Assembly: GCF_016863315.1 (NCBI RefSeq)
Contig: NZ_BOOQ01000051.1
Location: 1-64,000 of the forward strand
Length of the DNA stretch: 64,000 bases
Source: Planotetraspora silvatica
Lineage (GTDB): Bacteria; Actinomycetota; Actinomycetes; Streptosporangiales; Streptosporangiaceae
Reading direction: 5' to 3'
The notes beneath the pieces are model-generated. The model saw only the letters and a list, made by a program, of their open reading frames with translations. It did no database searches and was not told the origin of the DNA. Positions 15,181 through 24,348 of the stretch are shown here, one piece after another. How positions within the stretch are numbered: position 1 is the stretch's first letter; the number at the start of each line of letters is the position of its first letter. The translations under genes and the position numbers were made by a program.

Positions 15181-16488
15181 GTGTCGGAAACACCTGCTCG
15201 GTCGCTCAGATCCCTCGCCCGCCGGATGCGCCTGGATCTGAGCCCGCTCCGGGAGTCCAGGGACTTCCGCCTTCTTCTCGGGTCCAACCTGGTCACCCAG
15301 ATCGGCACGCTCATCACGATGGTGGCCGTGCCGTACCAGATGAAGGAGCTCACCGGCTCCTATCTCGCGGTCGGGCTGGTGAGCCTGGCCGAGTTCATCC
15401 CCATGGTGGTCTGCGGCCTGTGGGGCGGGGCCATCGCCGACGCACTCGATCGGCGCAAGATCGTGATCGTCTCGGAGGTCGGGCTCTGCCTGACCTCCGT
15501 TCTTTTGCTGGTCAACGCGCTCGTCCCCGCGCCGCAGGCATGGGTGCTCTACGTGGTCGGCGCGCTCGCGGCCGGATTCGGCAGCGTGCGCGGGCCGAGC
15601 GAGCAGGCGCTCATCAACCGGGTGCTCCGGCTCGACCAGATGACCGCCGGATTCGCGATCCAGGGAGTGATCGGCAACACGGCGATGATCGCGGGTCCCG
15701 CCGCCGGCGGCCTGATCGTCGCCTCGTTCGGGCCCGCCACGTCGTACGGCGTCGACGTGGCGACGTTCCTGATATCCCTGGTCCTGCTCGTCAGGGTGCG
15801 CACGGTCAGCCGCCTGGACGACGCCACCCCGGCCTCGTTCCGGTCGATGGTCGAGGGAGTGCGGTACGCGCTGAAGCGGGCCGACCTGATGGGCACCTAC
15901 CTCGTCGACATCGCCGCCATGGCCTTCGCCAGTTCGAACGCGCTGTACCCCTTCCTGGCCGACGACCTCCGCGCGCCCAAGGCCCTCGGGCTGCTCTACG
16001 CCGCGGGTGGCGTGGGCTCGGTGCTCGCGTCCCTCACCTCGGGCTGGACGAACCACGTCCACCGCCACGGCCGCGCGGTGATCGTGGCCGCGTCGGGCTG
16101 GGGCGCCGCGGTGGTGGTCGCGGCCTTCATGCCGAACGTCTGGCTGGTCTTCCTGTTCCTCGCCATCGCGGGCGGCGCGGACATGGTCAGCGGATTGTTC
16201 CGGCACACGATCTGGAACCAGACCATCCCCGACGAGTACCGAGGCCGGCTGGCCGGCATCGAGTTGCTCTCCTACTCGACGGGCCCGATGCTGGGTGACG
16301 CCCGGGCGGGCTTCATGGCCCAACTGGGCGGGACGCGCTTCTCCCTGGGAGCGGGCGGAGCCCTCTGCGTCGGCGCGGTCGCGCTGATGGCGACCGCGCT
16401 TCCGAAGTTCCGCGCCTACGACGCGCGCACCGACGAGTACGCGCTCGCCGAGCGGGCCCGGCGCGCCGAGGAACCCGCCACCGCCTGA
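15181..16488 (+). CDS. MFS transporter, EntS-like
   Basis: A 435-residue inner-membrane protein of the major facilitator superfamily, probably an exporter. After a basic N-terminus (RSLARRMRLDLSPLRES) come about 12 hydrophobic segments. The loop after the second segment, GGAIADALDRRKIVI, is the MFS motif A. DFRLLLGSNLVTQIGTLIT and the conserved end of the protein resemble the group of enterobactin and macrolide exporters (MFS_3). Substrate is unknown. The GTG at 15181 is the only sensible start. It is convergent with the lipoprotein gene 31 bp downstream. Confidence 0.88.
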   Translation: MSETPARSLRSLARRMRLDLSPLRESRDFRLLLGSNLVTQIGTLITMVAVPYQMKELTGSYLAVGLVSLAEFIPMVVCGLWGGAIADALDRRKIVIVSEVGLCLTSVLLLVNALVPAPQAWVLYVVGALAAGFGSVRGPSEQALINRVLRLDQMTAGFAIQGVIGNTAMIAGPAAGGLIVASFGPATSYGVDVATFLISLVLLVRVRTVSRLDDATPASFRSMVEGVRYALKRADLMGTYLVDIAAMAFASSNALYPFLADDLRAPKALGLLYAAGGVGSVLASLTSGWTNHVHRHGRAVIVAASGWGAAVVVAAFMPNVWLVFLFLAIAGGADMVSGLFRHTIWNQTIPDEYRGRLAGIELLSYSTGPMLGDARAGFMAQLGGTRFSLGAGGALCVGAVALMATALPKFRAYDARTDEYALAERARRAEEPATA

Positions 16489-16519
16489 TCAGGCGCATGA
16501 CCCACTCAGGCCGGTCTGT

Positions 16520-17308
16520 TCACCAGGCGACGACGCCTTGGTTGCTGGGCTGAAGTGTGCCGACCTGGAGCGATTTCACGGTGATGCCGGACTGCTCCGA
16601 GTTCGGGAAGCCCTCCAGGGTCGCAACCACCAGGGGCCCACCCTTCGCGAGCCCGACCTTGATGGTGTTGCCGGTCGGGCAATCAGCGGCCGCCTTGTCG
16701 CAGATCGTCCACTTGATGCCGGCGAACACACCCCTACCCGGGGCCAGGTCGACCGGCACCGGCTTACCCGGCTCGGCGACATTCTTCGACGGCACGGTCA
16801 CCGCTTCGTCGGCCGCGTTCGCGAGTGTGATCACCGGCCAGCCGTCCACGTCGCAGGTGCGGCTGGACGCGTTCGTCAGCTGGACGAACGCCATCCGGCT
16901 GGTGCCCTCGCGTCGTTGCGGCTGCTCGGTGAGAGTCACCTTGAGGTCGGCCGCCATGCAGGCCGGTACGGTCACCGGGGTCCCGGCAGCCGGGGCGGGT
17001 TCCTCGGCGCTCGGTGCGGGCGACGTGGCACTCGCGGCGGGCTCGGGGGCGCTCGGGGTTTCACCGGCGCCCGGCGCGACGCCGGTCGGGGTCGACGTGA
17101 CCGGTGACGTGTCCGACGGAGGGCTCGCCGTCGTCGGGGTAACCGGCGATGAGGTGCCGCAGCCCGAGATCACCACCCCTGGTACGGCGAGCAGGAGAAC
17201 CGCCTTGGCACGGTTGACGGTCCAGCGGGTTGTACGTCGGGACAATGTGTTCTTCCATCTCTTTCGCGTAAGGGCCCCTGTTTCGGCGGGGCCGGGTTGC
17301 TCGGTCAT
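16520..17308 (-). CDS. DUF4232 lipoprotein
   Basis: A secreted lipoprotein with a C-terminal DUF4232-type domain. The signal peptide hydrophobic core AVLLLAVPGVVISGC ends in a lipobox with the lipidated Cys. About 80 residues rich in Ser, Thr, Pro and Ala follow, then the domain (about 130 residues) with cysteines in ACMAADL, RTCDVDGWP and KWTICDKAAADCP that could form disulfides. Two starts are plausible: ATG at 17308, which overlaps the upstream small ORF as ATGA, or TTG at 17245, which has GGAAG upstream and gives a normal-length signal peptide. Function is unknown; the cell-wall-linker layout suggests a surface-exposed domain. Confidence 0.82.
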   Translation of the reverse strand: MTEQPGPAETGALTRKRWKNTLSRRTTRWTVNRAKAVLLLAVPGVVISGCGTSSPVTPTTASPPSDTSPVTSTPTGVAPGAGETPSAPEPAASATSPAPSAEEPAPAAGTPVTVPACMAADLKVTLTEQPQRREGTSRMAFVQLTNASSRTCDVDGWPVITLANAADEAVTVPSKNVAEPGKPVPVDLAPGRGVFAGIKWTICDKAAADCPTGNTIKVGLAKGGPLVVATLEGFPNSEQSGITVKSLQVGTLQPSNQGVVAW

Positions 17309-17430
17309 CTCTCCGGGTGACCGTTCGCGGCGAGGATCTCGATCCACGGCTGCCAGGAGGTGGCATGCGGACAGAGCCCGTGGATGACCTGGGCCGCGGC
17401 TTCGAGGACCACGGGTGAATCACTATGCAT
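17305..17430 (-). CDS. Small 41-residue protein, coupled to the DUF4232 lipoprotein gene
   Basis: A 42-codon frame starts at ATG 17430 after GGAGGAGG with 6-nt spacing, one of the best ribosome binding sites in the window. It encodes MHSDSPVVLEAAAQVIHGLC and a further 21 residues including PHATSWQPWIEILAANGHPE. Its stop overlaps the in-frame ATG of the lipoprotein gene as ATGA. It is hydrophilic, has no signal peptide and two cysteine/histidine positions (LCPHAT). I do not recognise a family. It could be a real small protein or a leader peptide for coupling. Confidence 0.5.
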   Translation of the reverse strand: MHSDSPVVLEAAAQVIHGLCPHATSWQPWIEILAANGHPER

Positions 17431-17795
17431 CGGAATCCTCCTCCATACACCTGGTGCCGGGAGGTTGCGGCTGCTGTATTACAGCTCCGCCCGGTCCCGA
17501 TTTCTCCACGAATCAAGCGACGTCGCGTTCTGCGGCTCACTTCGAGGATTTCGTTTGCTTCCTTGGGCCGCGCGCCAAAAGAAGTGCCTTCTGCGCGGCT
17601 CCTCAATCCGTACTCCATTTGAAATCGGCCGGCAGGCGGCGAATCCGCCTTTGCTCTGGCGCGGAGAAATGCCGGCCGCCGACGAGAAGGCTCCATACGG
17701 CAGAGCCGGCGCCACCCTTAGTGAGCACTTGAGAACGCCCGGCCCCCGCACGGGCGACGGTGAGGATCCACGTCAGGGCAGCCGACCAGCGACTC
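17431..17795. other. Intergenic region without a recognised gene
   Basis: This 365-bp stretch lies between the small ORF (start 17430) and the hemerythrin-like gene (stop 17796), both minus strand. It should hold the promoter for the small ORF and lipoprotein. The GC content drops around 17500-17620. I see GCCGGC-rich partial inverted repeats near 17620-17690 but no clear terminator, RNA gene or ORF. Confidence 0.5.
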
Positions 17796-18419
17796 TCAGC
17801 CGGTCTCCTCCAGCGCCTCGAAGGTCGCCTGAGCCTGCCGCCGCATGGCCGCCAGGACGGGCTCGGGAATCGGGGGCAGCGCGAGCGCGACCTCCTCCGC
17901 AGTGCCCACCCGGTCGAAGAATCCGACCAGCAGGTGCGCTGCCAGGGTCGGTGACGTCTCGATCACCTTCTTGGAGAAATCCGCCCAGGCTTCCGGGGAC
18001 ACTTGATCACGCAAAGCGGGGAAGAGCAGCGGTTCCTCGTCTGCCAAGTGGTGGAGAACCAGGTCACGCACCGCGGTCGCGGCCTCCCGGAGAACAGCCC
18101 GGTCCGCGCCGTCCGCCACCGTTGCCCCGCCCAGGGCGTCAAGGGCGGCATCGAGCCGGTGGTGTTCGACGCTGAGCGCGGCGAGCCCCTCGGCAGTTTG
18201 GGGAGCGACGGCGGTGATCATCGGCCACAGGTCGTCGTCTTCGCTCTCGTGATGGTGGTGCAGGTGCGCGACCAGGAAGTCGCGCAGTTCGGCCAGCGCG
18301 GCGGCGGGCACCGAGGGCCGTCCGGCGGCTTCGACCAGCAAGGCGGTCGCCTGCCGGTGCACGTTGTGCACGAGACGGGTCTCCAGAACGGCCATGGGTT
18401 CAGCAGGTGTGTTCAGCAT
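17796..18419 (-). CDS. Hemerythrin HHE-domain protein
   Basis: A 207-residue protein whose first 150 residues form a hemerythrin-like four-helix bundle with the expected metal ligands: HLHHHHESEDDDLWP, EHHRLD and HHLADEEPLLFP. Such proteins bind a diiron site and sense or carry oxygen or nitric oxide, or respond to iron or redox state; which applies is unknown. The start ATG at 18419 has almost no upstream ribosome binding site, and the divergent regulator region begins 10 bp away, so a leaderless or very short leader mRNA is likely. It is divergent from a TetR-family gene that probably regulates it. Confidence 0.88.
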   Translation of the reverse strand: MLNTPAEPMAVLETRLVHNVHRQATALLVEAAGRPSVPAAALAELRDFLVAHLHHHHESEDDDLWPMITAVAPQTAEGLAALSVEHHRLDAALDALGGATVADGADRAVLREAATAVRDLVLHHLADEEPLLFPALRDQVSPEAWADFSKKVIETSPTLAAHLLVGFFDRVGTAEEVALALPPIPEPVLAAMRRQAQATFEALEETG

Positions 18420-18430
18420 GATTGAGGACG

Positions 18431-18458
18431 CTAGTCAATAGAGACATCTCTAGTCAAT
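18431..18458. promoter_or_regulatory. Likely TetR operator between divergent genes
   Basis: CTAGTCAAT occurs twice (18431-18439 and 18450-18458), 19 bp apart, with the near-palindrome AGAGACATCTCT between (18440-18451). Read on the minus strand the repeats contain TTGACT, a -35-like element for the hemerythrin gene. A plus-strand promoter GAGACA, 17 nt, CATAAC would start the TetR gene. The overlap of repeats and promoters is what an autoregulated divergent operator looks like. Confidence 0.5.
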
Positions 18459-18494
18459 GTGGGCATAACCACAGAAGAATGGGATGATACGGGC

Positions 18495-19115
18495 ATGAGC
18501 AGGTACCACTCCCCCCGTCGCATGGACGCGGCCGCGGAGACCCGGACGGCGATCATGCAGAGCGCGCGGGAGTTGTTCCTCGCCCGCGGCTACCCGGAGG
18601 TGACGGTCGCCCAGATCGCGGCGGCGGCCCGGGTGGCGGTGCAGACGGTCTACAGCAGCACGGGAGGCAAGACGGCGATCTTGGCCGCGCTCCTGGCTTC
18701 CGCCGTGAACGACCCCATCGTGGCGGAGGTCCTCGAAGCGGTGGCGGCGTGCACCGATCCGGGGGCGATCATCGACATCACCGCCGAGGGCACTCGCCGT
18801 ACCCATGAGCGGCACTGGGACGTTCTGTACGGCCTGCTCCACGACGGTCTCGGGGACCCCGGCGCCACGGAGGTCTACAGCGAGGGGATCACCGCGTACC
18901 TCAAGGCCCTGTCCACAGTGGCAGATCGCCTGGTCGACTTGGACGCGCTTCGCTCGGACCTGGACCATGCGCTGGCCGTCGACCTCCTCTGGTTCTTTCT
19001 GGGCCAGCGCGCCTGGTTCCTGCTCGTCGGGGAGCGAGGCTGGAGCTTCGATCGCGCTCAGGAGTGGATGGCGAACTCGGCCCGCCAGGCGCTGCTGCGG
19101 TCACCTGGGCGCTGA
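18495..19115 (+). CDS. TetR/AcrR family transcriptional regulator
   Basis: A 206-residue repressor-type protein. The N-terminal helix-turn-helix is clear: RTAIMQSARELFLARGYPEV as helix 1, then TVAQIAAAARVAVQTVYSS, then TGGKTAILAALLASAV. The C-terminal ligand-binding domain is diverged and gives no ligand. The ATG at 18495 is chosen; a GTG at 18459 would add 12 residues but overlaps the operator. It is divergent from the hemerythrin-like gene, its likely target. Confidence 0.88.
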   Translation: MSRYHSPRRMDAAAETRTAIMQSARELFLARGYPEVTVAQIAAAARVAVQTVYSSTGGKTAILAALLASAVNDPIVAEVLEAVAACTDPGAIIDITAEGTRRTHERHWDVLYGLLHDGLGDPGATEVYSEGITAYLKALSTVADRLVDLDALRSDLDHALAVDLLWFFLGQRAWFLLVGERGWSFDRAQEWMANSARQALLRSPGR

Positions 19116-19600
19116 CGACGAACGGGCGGATCTCGACAGGGATTCGCCGCCGCGGGGCAGGGCACCAGCCGTAAACCGGCCGGGCGGCGGCATTCGGGTG
19201 TCGGTTCCGTGCGATCGTCGCGGACCAGGAATGCACCACGATCACCACGTTCGGCTTCCATCGCCAGCCGACGCGGCCGAGGGCCGTACGAACAGAGAGA
19301 TCATCCTTGAATGACGCGGCAGCGCCCCCTGAATTGCGCTCGACGAACGCCTTCTCAATCCACGAATGAGACGTTAGATGAATGACAAGAAATAGAAGCT
19401 GAAGGCATCACACCGATATGGCGGAATTGTTTCCGCCGGAGGGATTCTCCTCATCGCACAGGACTCGCGTCCAGGAAAGGTGCGACGACTCGACCGTACG
19501 AGGCGACTCCGGCCTCCGCTCCGGCGATCTCCGCATCCACCGCCTCACTGATACTGTTCTGCCGCACAAGTCGTGCTAAATCCGCTATCGGGGAGTCGGT
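19116..19600. other. Intergenic region, 485 bp, no gene recognised
   Basis: This stretch separates the TetR gene from the kinase gene. It is locally richer in A/T between 19300 and 19450 than its surroundings. No ORF with a ribosome binding site, no tRNA and no strong hairpin was recognised. It may contain the kinase promoter. Confidence 0.5.
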
Positions 19601-21319
19601 GTGGCGCAGGAACTCACGGTCGACGACCCGCGCCGCCTCGGCGACTTCGAAATCGTGGCGCGCATCGGAGAAGGCGCACAGGGCGCGGTCTACCTCGGCC
19701 GATCACCATCAGGCGATCAGGTCGCGGTCAAGCTGCTGCACGCCCGGCTCTCCAGCGATCCCGACGCCCGCGCCAGGTTCCTGCGCGAGGTCTCGGTCGC
19801 CCTGCGGGTCGCCCGATTCTGCACCGCCCCCGTCCTGCACGCCGACCTCGAAGGCAACCAGCCCTACATCGTCAGCGAGTACGTCCCGGGGCCATCGCTG
19901 CGCGAACTCGTGCAGCGCGAAGGACCGCGGCGAGGCGCCTCACTCGACCGTCTGGCGATCAGCACCGTAACCGCTCTGGCCGCGATCCACCGGGCGGGTA
20001 TCCTGCACCGCGACTTCAAGCCGGCCAATGTGCTGATGGGCCCGGAAGGTCCCGTCGTCATCGACTTCGGCATCGCCAAGGCGCTGGACACACCCGGCAC
20101 GACGGCCACCGGAGACACCCTCGGCACGCCCTCCTACCTGGCCCCCGAGCAAGTCCACGGTGCGAACGTGACGCCCGCGGCGGACATGTTCGCCTGGGGC
20201 ATCACCATGGTGTTCGCCGCCACCGGCACTCCCGCTTTCGGTTCGGACACCATCCCGGCGGTGATTCAGCGCATCCTCAACGAGCAGCCCGACGTCACCG
20301 CCCTGGACGCACCGCTGCGTGACGTGGTCGCCGCATGCCTGTCCAAGGATCCCGCCCGCCGCCCCTCAGCCGAGGAGGTGGCGGCCTACCTGATGGGTCA
20401 GCAACCGGCCGGAGCGAGCACGGGCGACCAGTGGAGCAGCGAAAGTCACCGAAACGCCCGTGCGCCACGTACCGGTCAACCACTCGACAGCTCAAATAAC
20501 AGGACCGGGGCTGGTGTCCATGCCGGGAACGACGGACACGTGGTCGACCAGACGCACGTGGGCAAAGGCAAGCCGCGCCGCGCCGTCACGCTGACGGTCT
20601 CGGTGGTGGTCGCCTGTACCGCCCTGATCGTCGGCACCCTGGCGCTCACGAGGCCGTCCGGCGGATCCGGCGGATCCGGCGGATCCACCACCGTCATCAC
20701 GCAGCAGGCGCAGGCCGCGGACGCGCCCGGCGGCGTCCAGACCCAGGACGACGGTCAGGCCGCAGATGACCGGCCTTCAGCCGCACAGGCCACTAATGGG
20801 AAGTCGCCGGACAAGACCTCTGTGACCAAGGGCCCGAACGTGGCCGACGCCACTGCTCCCACACCCGCGACGGCGACTTCCCGGTCCCCTTCCGCGAATA
20901 CCTCACCGCGATCGACCAGCCCCGCGCAGCCGCCTTCGTCACCCACCCCGTCGGCACCCCCGCCGAGTTCCGCCCCTCCCGCGACACCCGCCAAACCGAA
21001 CCCGTACACGGCAACCCAGGTATGCGGGTCCGGGTACAAGGTCATCGACTCGCACTCCCTGAACGGTGCCACCATCTACCTGCTTTACAGCAGCGGGTCG
21101 GGCAAGAACTGTGTGGTCACGATGTCGAAGTACGTCGTCACACAGAAGATCAAGATGAGTGCCGTCCTGCAGGTACAGGGCGGCTCCACCGACAGCGACT
21201 CCGGCGACTACACCGCCTACGCGGGCCCGCTTCGGCTGTCGGCCGCGAGCACCTGCGTGAGCTGGGGCGGTGGGTACGGCACGGCCAGCTGGAAGAGCAG
21301 TTGGTCCCACTGCGGTTAG
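19601..21319 (+). CDS. Membrane-anchored Ser/Thr protein kinase
   Basis: A 572-residue PASTA-less kinase of the PknB group. The cytoplasmic catalytic domain (about residues 1-270) shows the glycine loop GEGAQGAVYLG, the ATP-binding lysine in VAVKLL, the catalytic loop HRDFKPANVL, DFGIAKALD and the GTPSYLAPEQ activation segment. One transmembrane helix follows at about residues 327-349 (LTVSVVVACTALIVGTLALT), then a Gly/Ser linker, a long Ser/Thr/Pro-rich stretch, and a C-terminal domain of about 100 residues with three cysteines outside the cell. The ligand is unknown. The GTG start follows GGGAG. The arrangement suggests an envelope sensor. Confidence 0.93.
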   Translation: MAQELTVDDPRRLGDFEIVARIGEGAQGAVYLGRSPSGDQVAVKLLHARLSSDPDARARFLREVSVALRVARFCTAPVLHADLEGNQPYIVSEYVPGPSLRELVQREGPRRGASLDRLAISTVTALAAIHRAGILHRDFKPANVLMGPEGPVVIDFGIAKALDTPGTTATGDTLGTPSYLAPEQVHGANVTPAADMFAWGITMVFAATGTPAFGSDTIPAVIQRILNEQPDVTALDAPLRDVVAACLSKDPARRPSAEEVAAYLMGQQPAGASTGDQWSSESHRNARAPRTGQPLDSSNNRTGAGVHAGNDGHVVDQTHVGKGKPRRAVTLTVSVVVACTALIVGTLALTRPSGGSGGSGGSTTVITQQAQAADAPGGVQTQDDGQAADDRPSAAQATNGKSPDKTSVTKGPNVADATAPTPATATSRSPSANTSPRSTSPAQPPSSPTPSAPPPSSAPPATPAKPNPYTATQVCGSGYKVIDSHSLNGATIYLLYSSGSGKNCVVTMSKYVVTQKIKMSAVLQVQGGSTDSDSGDYTAYAGPLRLSAASTCVSWGGGYGTASWKSSWSHCG

Positions 21320-21481
21320 GCGGTCCCGCCTCAGGGCGTCGGCTTGATCGTTGAGATCCCATACAACTGGGCGGACCCGTGCGAAAAGATTCGGGCGGCG
21401 ATGTCGAGAATCCGTGACCGGCTCCGTCCCCGGCTGTGAACGCGACCAGAATGGGTCGCGTCAGCACCGAGGAGAAACACG

Positions 21482-21901
21482 ATGGCCAAGTATTTGCTGC
21501 TCAAGCACTACCGCGGCGCCCCGGCCGCGGTCAACGACGTGCCCATGGACCAGTGGACGCCGGAGGAGATCTCGGCCCACGTGCAGTACATGAACGACTT
21601 CGCGGCCCGGCTCGAGGAGACCGGCGAGTTCGTCGACAGTCAGGCGCTCGCCCCCGGGGGAATGTTCGTCCGGTACGACGGCGAAGGTCACCCACCGGTC
21701 ACCGACGGCCCGTTCGCCGAGACCAAGGACCTCATCGCCGGCTGGATGGTGATCGACGTCGACAGCTACGAGCGCGCCGTCGAGCTGGCCGGGGAACTGT
21801 CGGCCGCCCCTGGGGCGGGCGGGAAGCCGATCCACGAGTGGCTTGAGCTGCGCCCGTTCCTGGCCCATTCACCCACCACCACGGAGTGCACTCTGAAGTG
21901 A
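21482..21901 (+). CDS. YCII-related DGPF-domain protein
   Basis: A 139-residue protein of the YCII superfamily; the diagnostic TDGPFAETKDLIAGW is present in the middle and a ferredoxin-like fold is expected. Proteins of this group are encoded next to ECF42-type sigma factors, and that is the case here: its stop overlaps the start of the next gene as GTGA. The biochemical role of DGPF proteins is not settled. GAGGAG lies 6-8 nt before the ATG. It may be part of the signalling pathway or a target of the sigma factor. Confidence 0.9.
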   Translation: MAKYLLLKHYRGAPAAVNDVPMDQWTPEEISAHVQYMNDFAARLEETGEFVDSQALAPGGMFVRYDGEGHPPVTDGPFAETKDLIAGWMVIDVDSYERAVELAGELSAAPGAGGKPIHEWLELRPFLAHSPTTTECTLK

Positions 21902-23043
21902 ACGAGGCCCTGCTCCGGAGCCTCACGCCGAGTGTGCTCGGGATCCTCGTCCGCCGCGGAGCCGACTTCGCGGCGGCCGAGGACGCCGTACAGGACGCGC
22001 TGGTCAAGGCGGTCCACGTCTGGCCGGCCGACCCGCCTCGGGACCCGAAGGGCTGGCTGGTCACCGTGGCCTGGCACCAGTTCCTCGACGCGACCCGGGC
22101 GGACACCGCCCGCCGCCGGCGTGAGGACCTCGTCGACGAGGAACCGATGCCCGGGCCCGCGCCCGCGGTGGACGACACGCTCCAGCTCTACTTCCTGTGC
22201 GCCCACCCGTCGCTGACGCCGTCGTCCGCGGTCGCGCTCACGCTACGCGCCGTCGGCGGGCTGACCACCCGCCAGATCGCCCAGGCCTACCTGGTGCCCG
22301 AGGCGACCATGGCGCAGCGCATCAGCCGGGCCAAGCGCACCGTCTCCGGCGTGCGGTTCGACCAGCCCGGCGACGTCGCCACCGTGCTGCGCGTCCTCTA
22401 CCTGGTCTTCAACGAGGGCTACTCCGGCGACGTCGACCTCGCCGCCGAGGCCATCCGGCTCACCCGGAAGCTCGCGGCCGCGATCGACCACCCCGAGGTG
22501 GCGGGGCTGCTCGCCCTCATGCTGCTCCACCACGCCCGGCGCGCCGCCCGGACCGCGCCCGACGGCGGCCTGGTGACGCTCGCCGAGCAGGACCGCGGCC
22601 GGTGGGACACCGAGTCGATCGCCGAGGGCATCGAGATCCTGCAGGCGGCACTCGCCCACGACCGGCTGGGCGAGTTCCAGGCCCAGGCCGCCATCGCCGC
22701 CCTCCACGCTGACGCACCCACCGCCGGGGAGACCGACTGGGTGCAGATCGTCGAGTGGTACGACGAGCTCGCGCGCCTGACCGACAGCCCGGTGGTCCGG
22801 CTCAACCGCGCGGTGGCCGTCGGCGAGGCCGACGGACCGCGCGCCGGCCTTGCGGCGCTCGCGGCGCTGGACGACTCGCTGCCCCGCCATACCGCGGTGG
22901 CGGCGTACCTCCACGAACGCGACGGCGACCTGGCGACGGCGGCACGGCTGTACGCCGAGGCAGCCCACCAGGCACCCAACCTCGCCGAGCGCGACCACCT
23001 GACGCGCCAGGCCGCCCGGCTCAACGCCCGCCGGTTTCGCTGA
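21898..23043 (+). CDS. ECF sigma factor, ECF42-like, with C-terminal extension
   Basis: A 381-residue protein, far longer than a standard ECF sigma factor (about 200 residues). The N-terminal region 2 (DFAAAEDAVQDALVKAVHVW) and region 4 (LTTRQIAQAYLVPEATMAQR) are present. The additional 200 residues are helical, with repeat-like alanine-rich segments and DWVQIVEWYDELARLTDSPV, matching the TPR-like extension known for the ECF42 group. In that group the extension is thought to be needed for activity; no anti-sigma gene is seen here. GTG at 21898 overlaps the stop of the DGPF gene. Confidence 0.9.
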   Translation: MNEALLRSLTPSVLGILVRRGADFAAAEDAVQDALVKAVHVWPADPPRDPKGWLVTVAWHQFLDATRADTARRRREDLVDEEPMPGPAPAVDDTLQLYFLCAHPSLTPSSAVALTLRAVGGLTTRQIAQAYLVPEATMAQRISRAKRTVSGVRFDQPGDVATVLRVLYLVFNEGYSGDVDLAAEAIRLTRKLAAAIDHPEVAGLLALMLLHHARRAARTAPDGGLVTLAEQDRGRWDTESIAEGIEILQAALAHDRLGEFQAQAAIAALHADAPTAGETDWVQIVEWYDELARLTDSPVVRLNRAVAVGEADGPRAGLAALAALDDSLPRHTAVAAYLHERDGDLATAARLYAEAAHQAPNLAERDHLTRQAARLNARRFR

Positions 23044-23148
23044 CGGGTCGCGCTCGGATCTTCCCGCAGCACGTGGAGCGGGTTCAGGCCAGGTTAGGAG
23101 ATGGGGAGCTCGCGCCGGTGCCGTACGGCATCGGGCCGCGTGCCGGGC

Positions 23149-24099
23149 TCAGCGGGGGGCGAGACGCGTGACCTCCTGGTGAAGCCGATCGTCGCCGTCC
23201 GCCTGGAGCAGCCCGTTGTTCACTGAGGGCCTGCAGAACGCCTGGACCATGACGGCCGTCGGGGGCCCGTCGGCGTAGCCGAACACGAGACGGAGGATGA
23301 CGCCGGGATCCGCGTCCTCGGTCTGCCGGCAGTCGTTGTCGCTCTTCCGGGCGTCCAAGGCGTTCAACATGGTGGCCAACGGCCTGGCCACGTCGGTTCC
23401 GTACTCCGCCCGCGACGCCTGCCCGCCCTGCGGGTCGAGCCGGCAGACCACCAGTGATGTGGGCTCGTCGGGGACCATCCGTGCGTTCTGTCCCCGGCGT
23501 GCCATCCACGTGCGGCACGGATCCTTCTCGCGAGCGGACGTCGCCGGCCCCTTCCGGTAGGCGTCGGTGATGCGGTCGCCCACATACGTACTGCTGGTCG
23601 CGGTGCCGTTCGTCGTCAATGCGCAGTGGTTGACCTCCTCGGCGCTGCCCACCCACAGCGACCGCCCGTCGGCGTAGGTGAACCGGACGAGGTAGTTCGT
23701 CATCGGCCCGCCCATGTTGGTGCACGCGAGGTTGTCCCAGCCGACCGGGAGGTAACCGAGGTCGTGGGCCAGTTGGCCCGCGTCCGTGAGCGTGCGCGTC
23801 CCGGCCAGGCGCTCGCCGCCCAGGTCCGTGTTGACGCCGGGATACGCGCAGATCAACGCCGCGAGAGGGCGGCCGGGAACGAGCGAATCCGCGGCACCGG
23901 CGACGTCCGAGGCCGCGGGTACCCAGCCCCCGATCCCTTCGCCGCCCCATTGTTTCGGACACGGCTCAGCGGACGGCGCCGCTGCGGCGGAGGCGCCGGG
24001 TGATTCCACCGCGGAAGGCGGGACCGCACGCGAGGGCGGTTCCACCGTCCCGCACGAAGTCAGGACAAACGCGACGCCGAGGAGCACGAAAAGCCTCAT
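23149..24099 (-). CDS. Hypothetical secreted lipoprotein
   Basis: A 316-residue protein with an N-terminal lipoprotein signal: MRLFVLLGVAFVLTSCG, lipobox LTSC. A Ser/Pro/Ala-rich linker of about 30 residues follows, then a globular part with cysteines at several places (EPCPKQWGG, LICAYPG, ACTNMGG, HCALTTN, DPCRTW, NDCRQTE). I do not recognise a family. The ATG at 24099 is chosen because the signal peptide starts there; the frame is open to 24210. It is convergent with the ECF sigma gene and divergent from the acylase gene. Confidence 0.75.
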   Translation of the reverse strand: MRLFVLLGVAFVLTSCGTVEPPSRAVPPSAVESPGASAAAAPSAEPCPKQWGGEGIGGWVPAASDVAGAADSLVPGRPLAALICAYPGVNTDLGGERLAGTRTLTDAGQLAHDLGYLPVGWDNLACTNMGGPMTNYLVRFTYADGRSLWVGSAEEVNHCALTTNGTATSSTYVGDRITDAYRKGPATSAREKDPCRTWMARRGQNARMVPDEPTSLVVCRLDPQGGQASRAEYGTDVARPLATMLNALDARKSDNDCRQTEDADPGVILRLVFGYADGPPTAVMVQAFCRPSVNNGLLQADGDDRLHQEVTRLAPR

Positions 24100-24348
24100 G
24101 CGACTAACACGACGGGCCTCCCCCGCGGGGTTCAGCCGTACCGGACCTGTGTCCGAACGGAAAGGTCTCCGTGACAGAACGATCTCACCGCAGTGATCGG
24201 GATCAGTCACAGATGCCCTTCACTTCCCCATTGCCCCAACGGTTACCAACGAGTATCGTCCCGAAGTGAGCCCCACTCATGTTCGCGCGCGTGAACAGCA
24301 TCGTCTGCTGTCCCTTCACCCCCCGACCTCGCGAAGGGTAGTTCCCGC

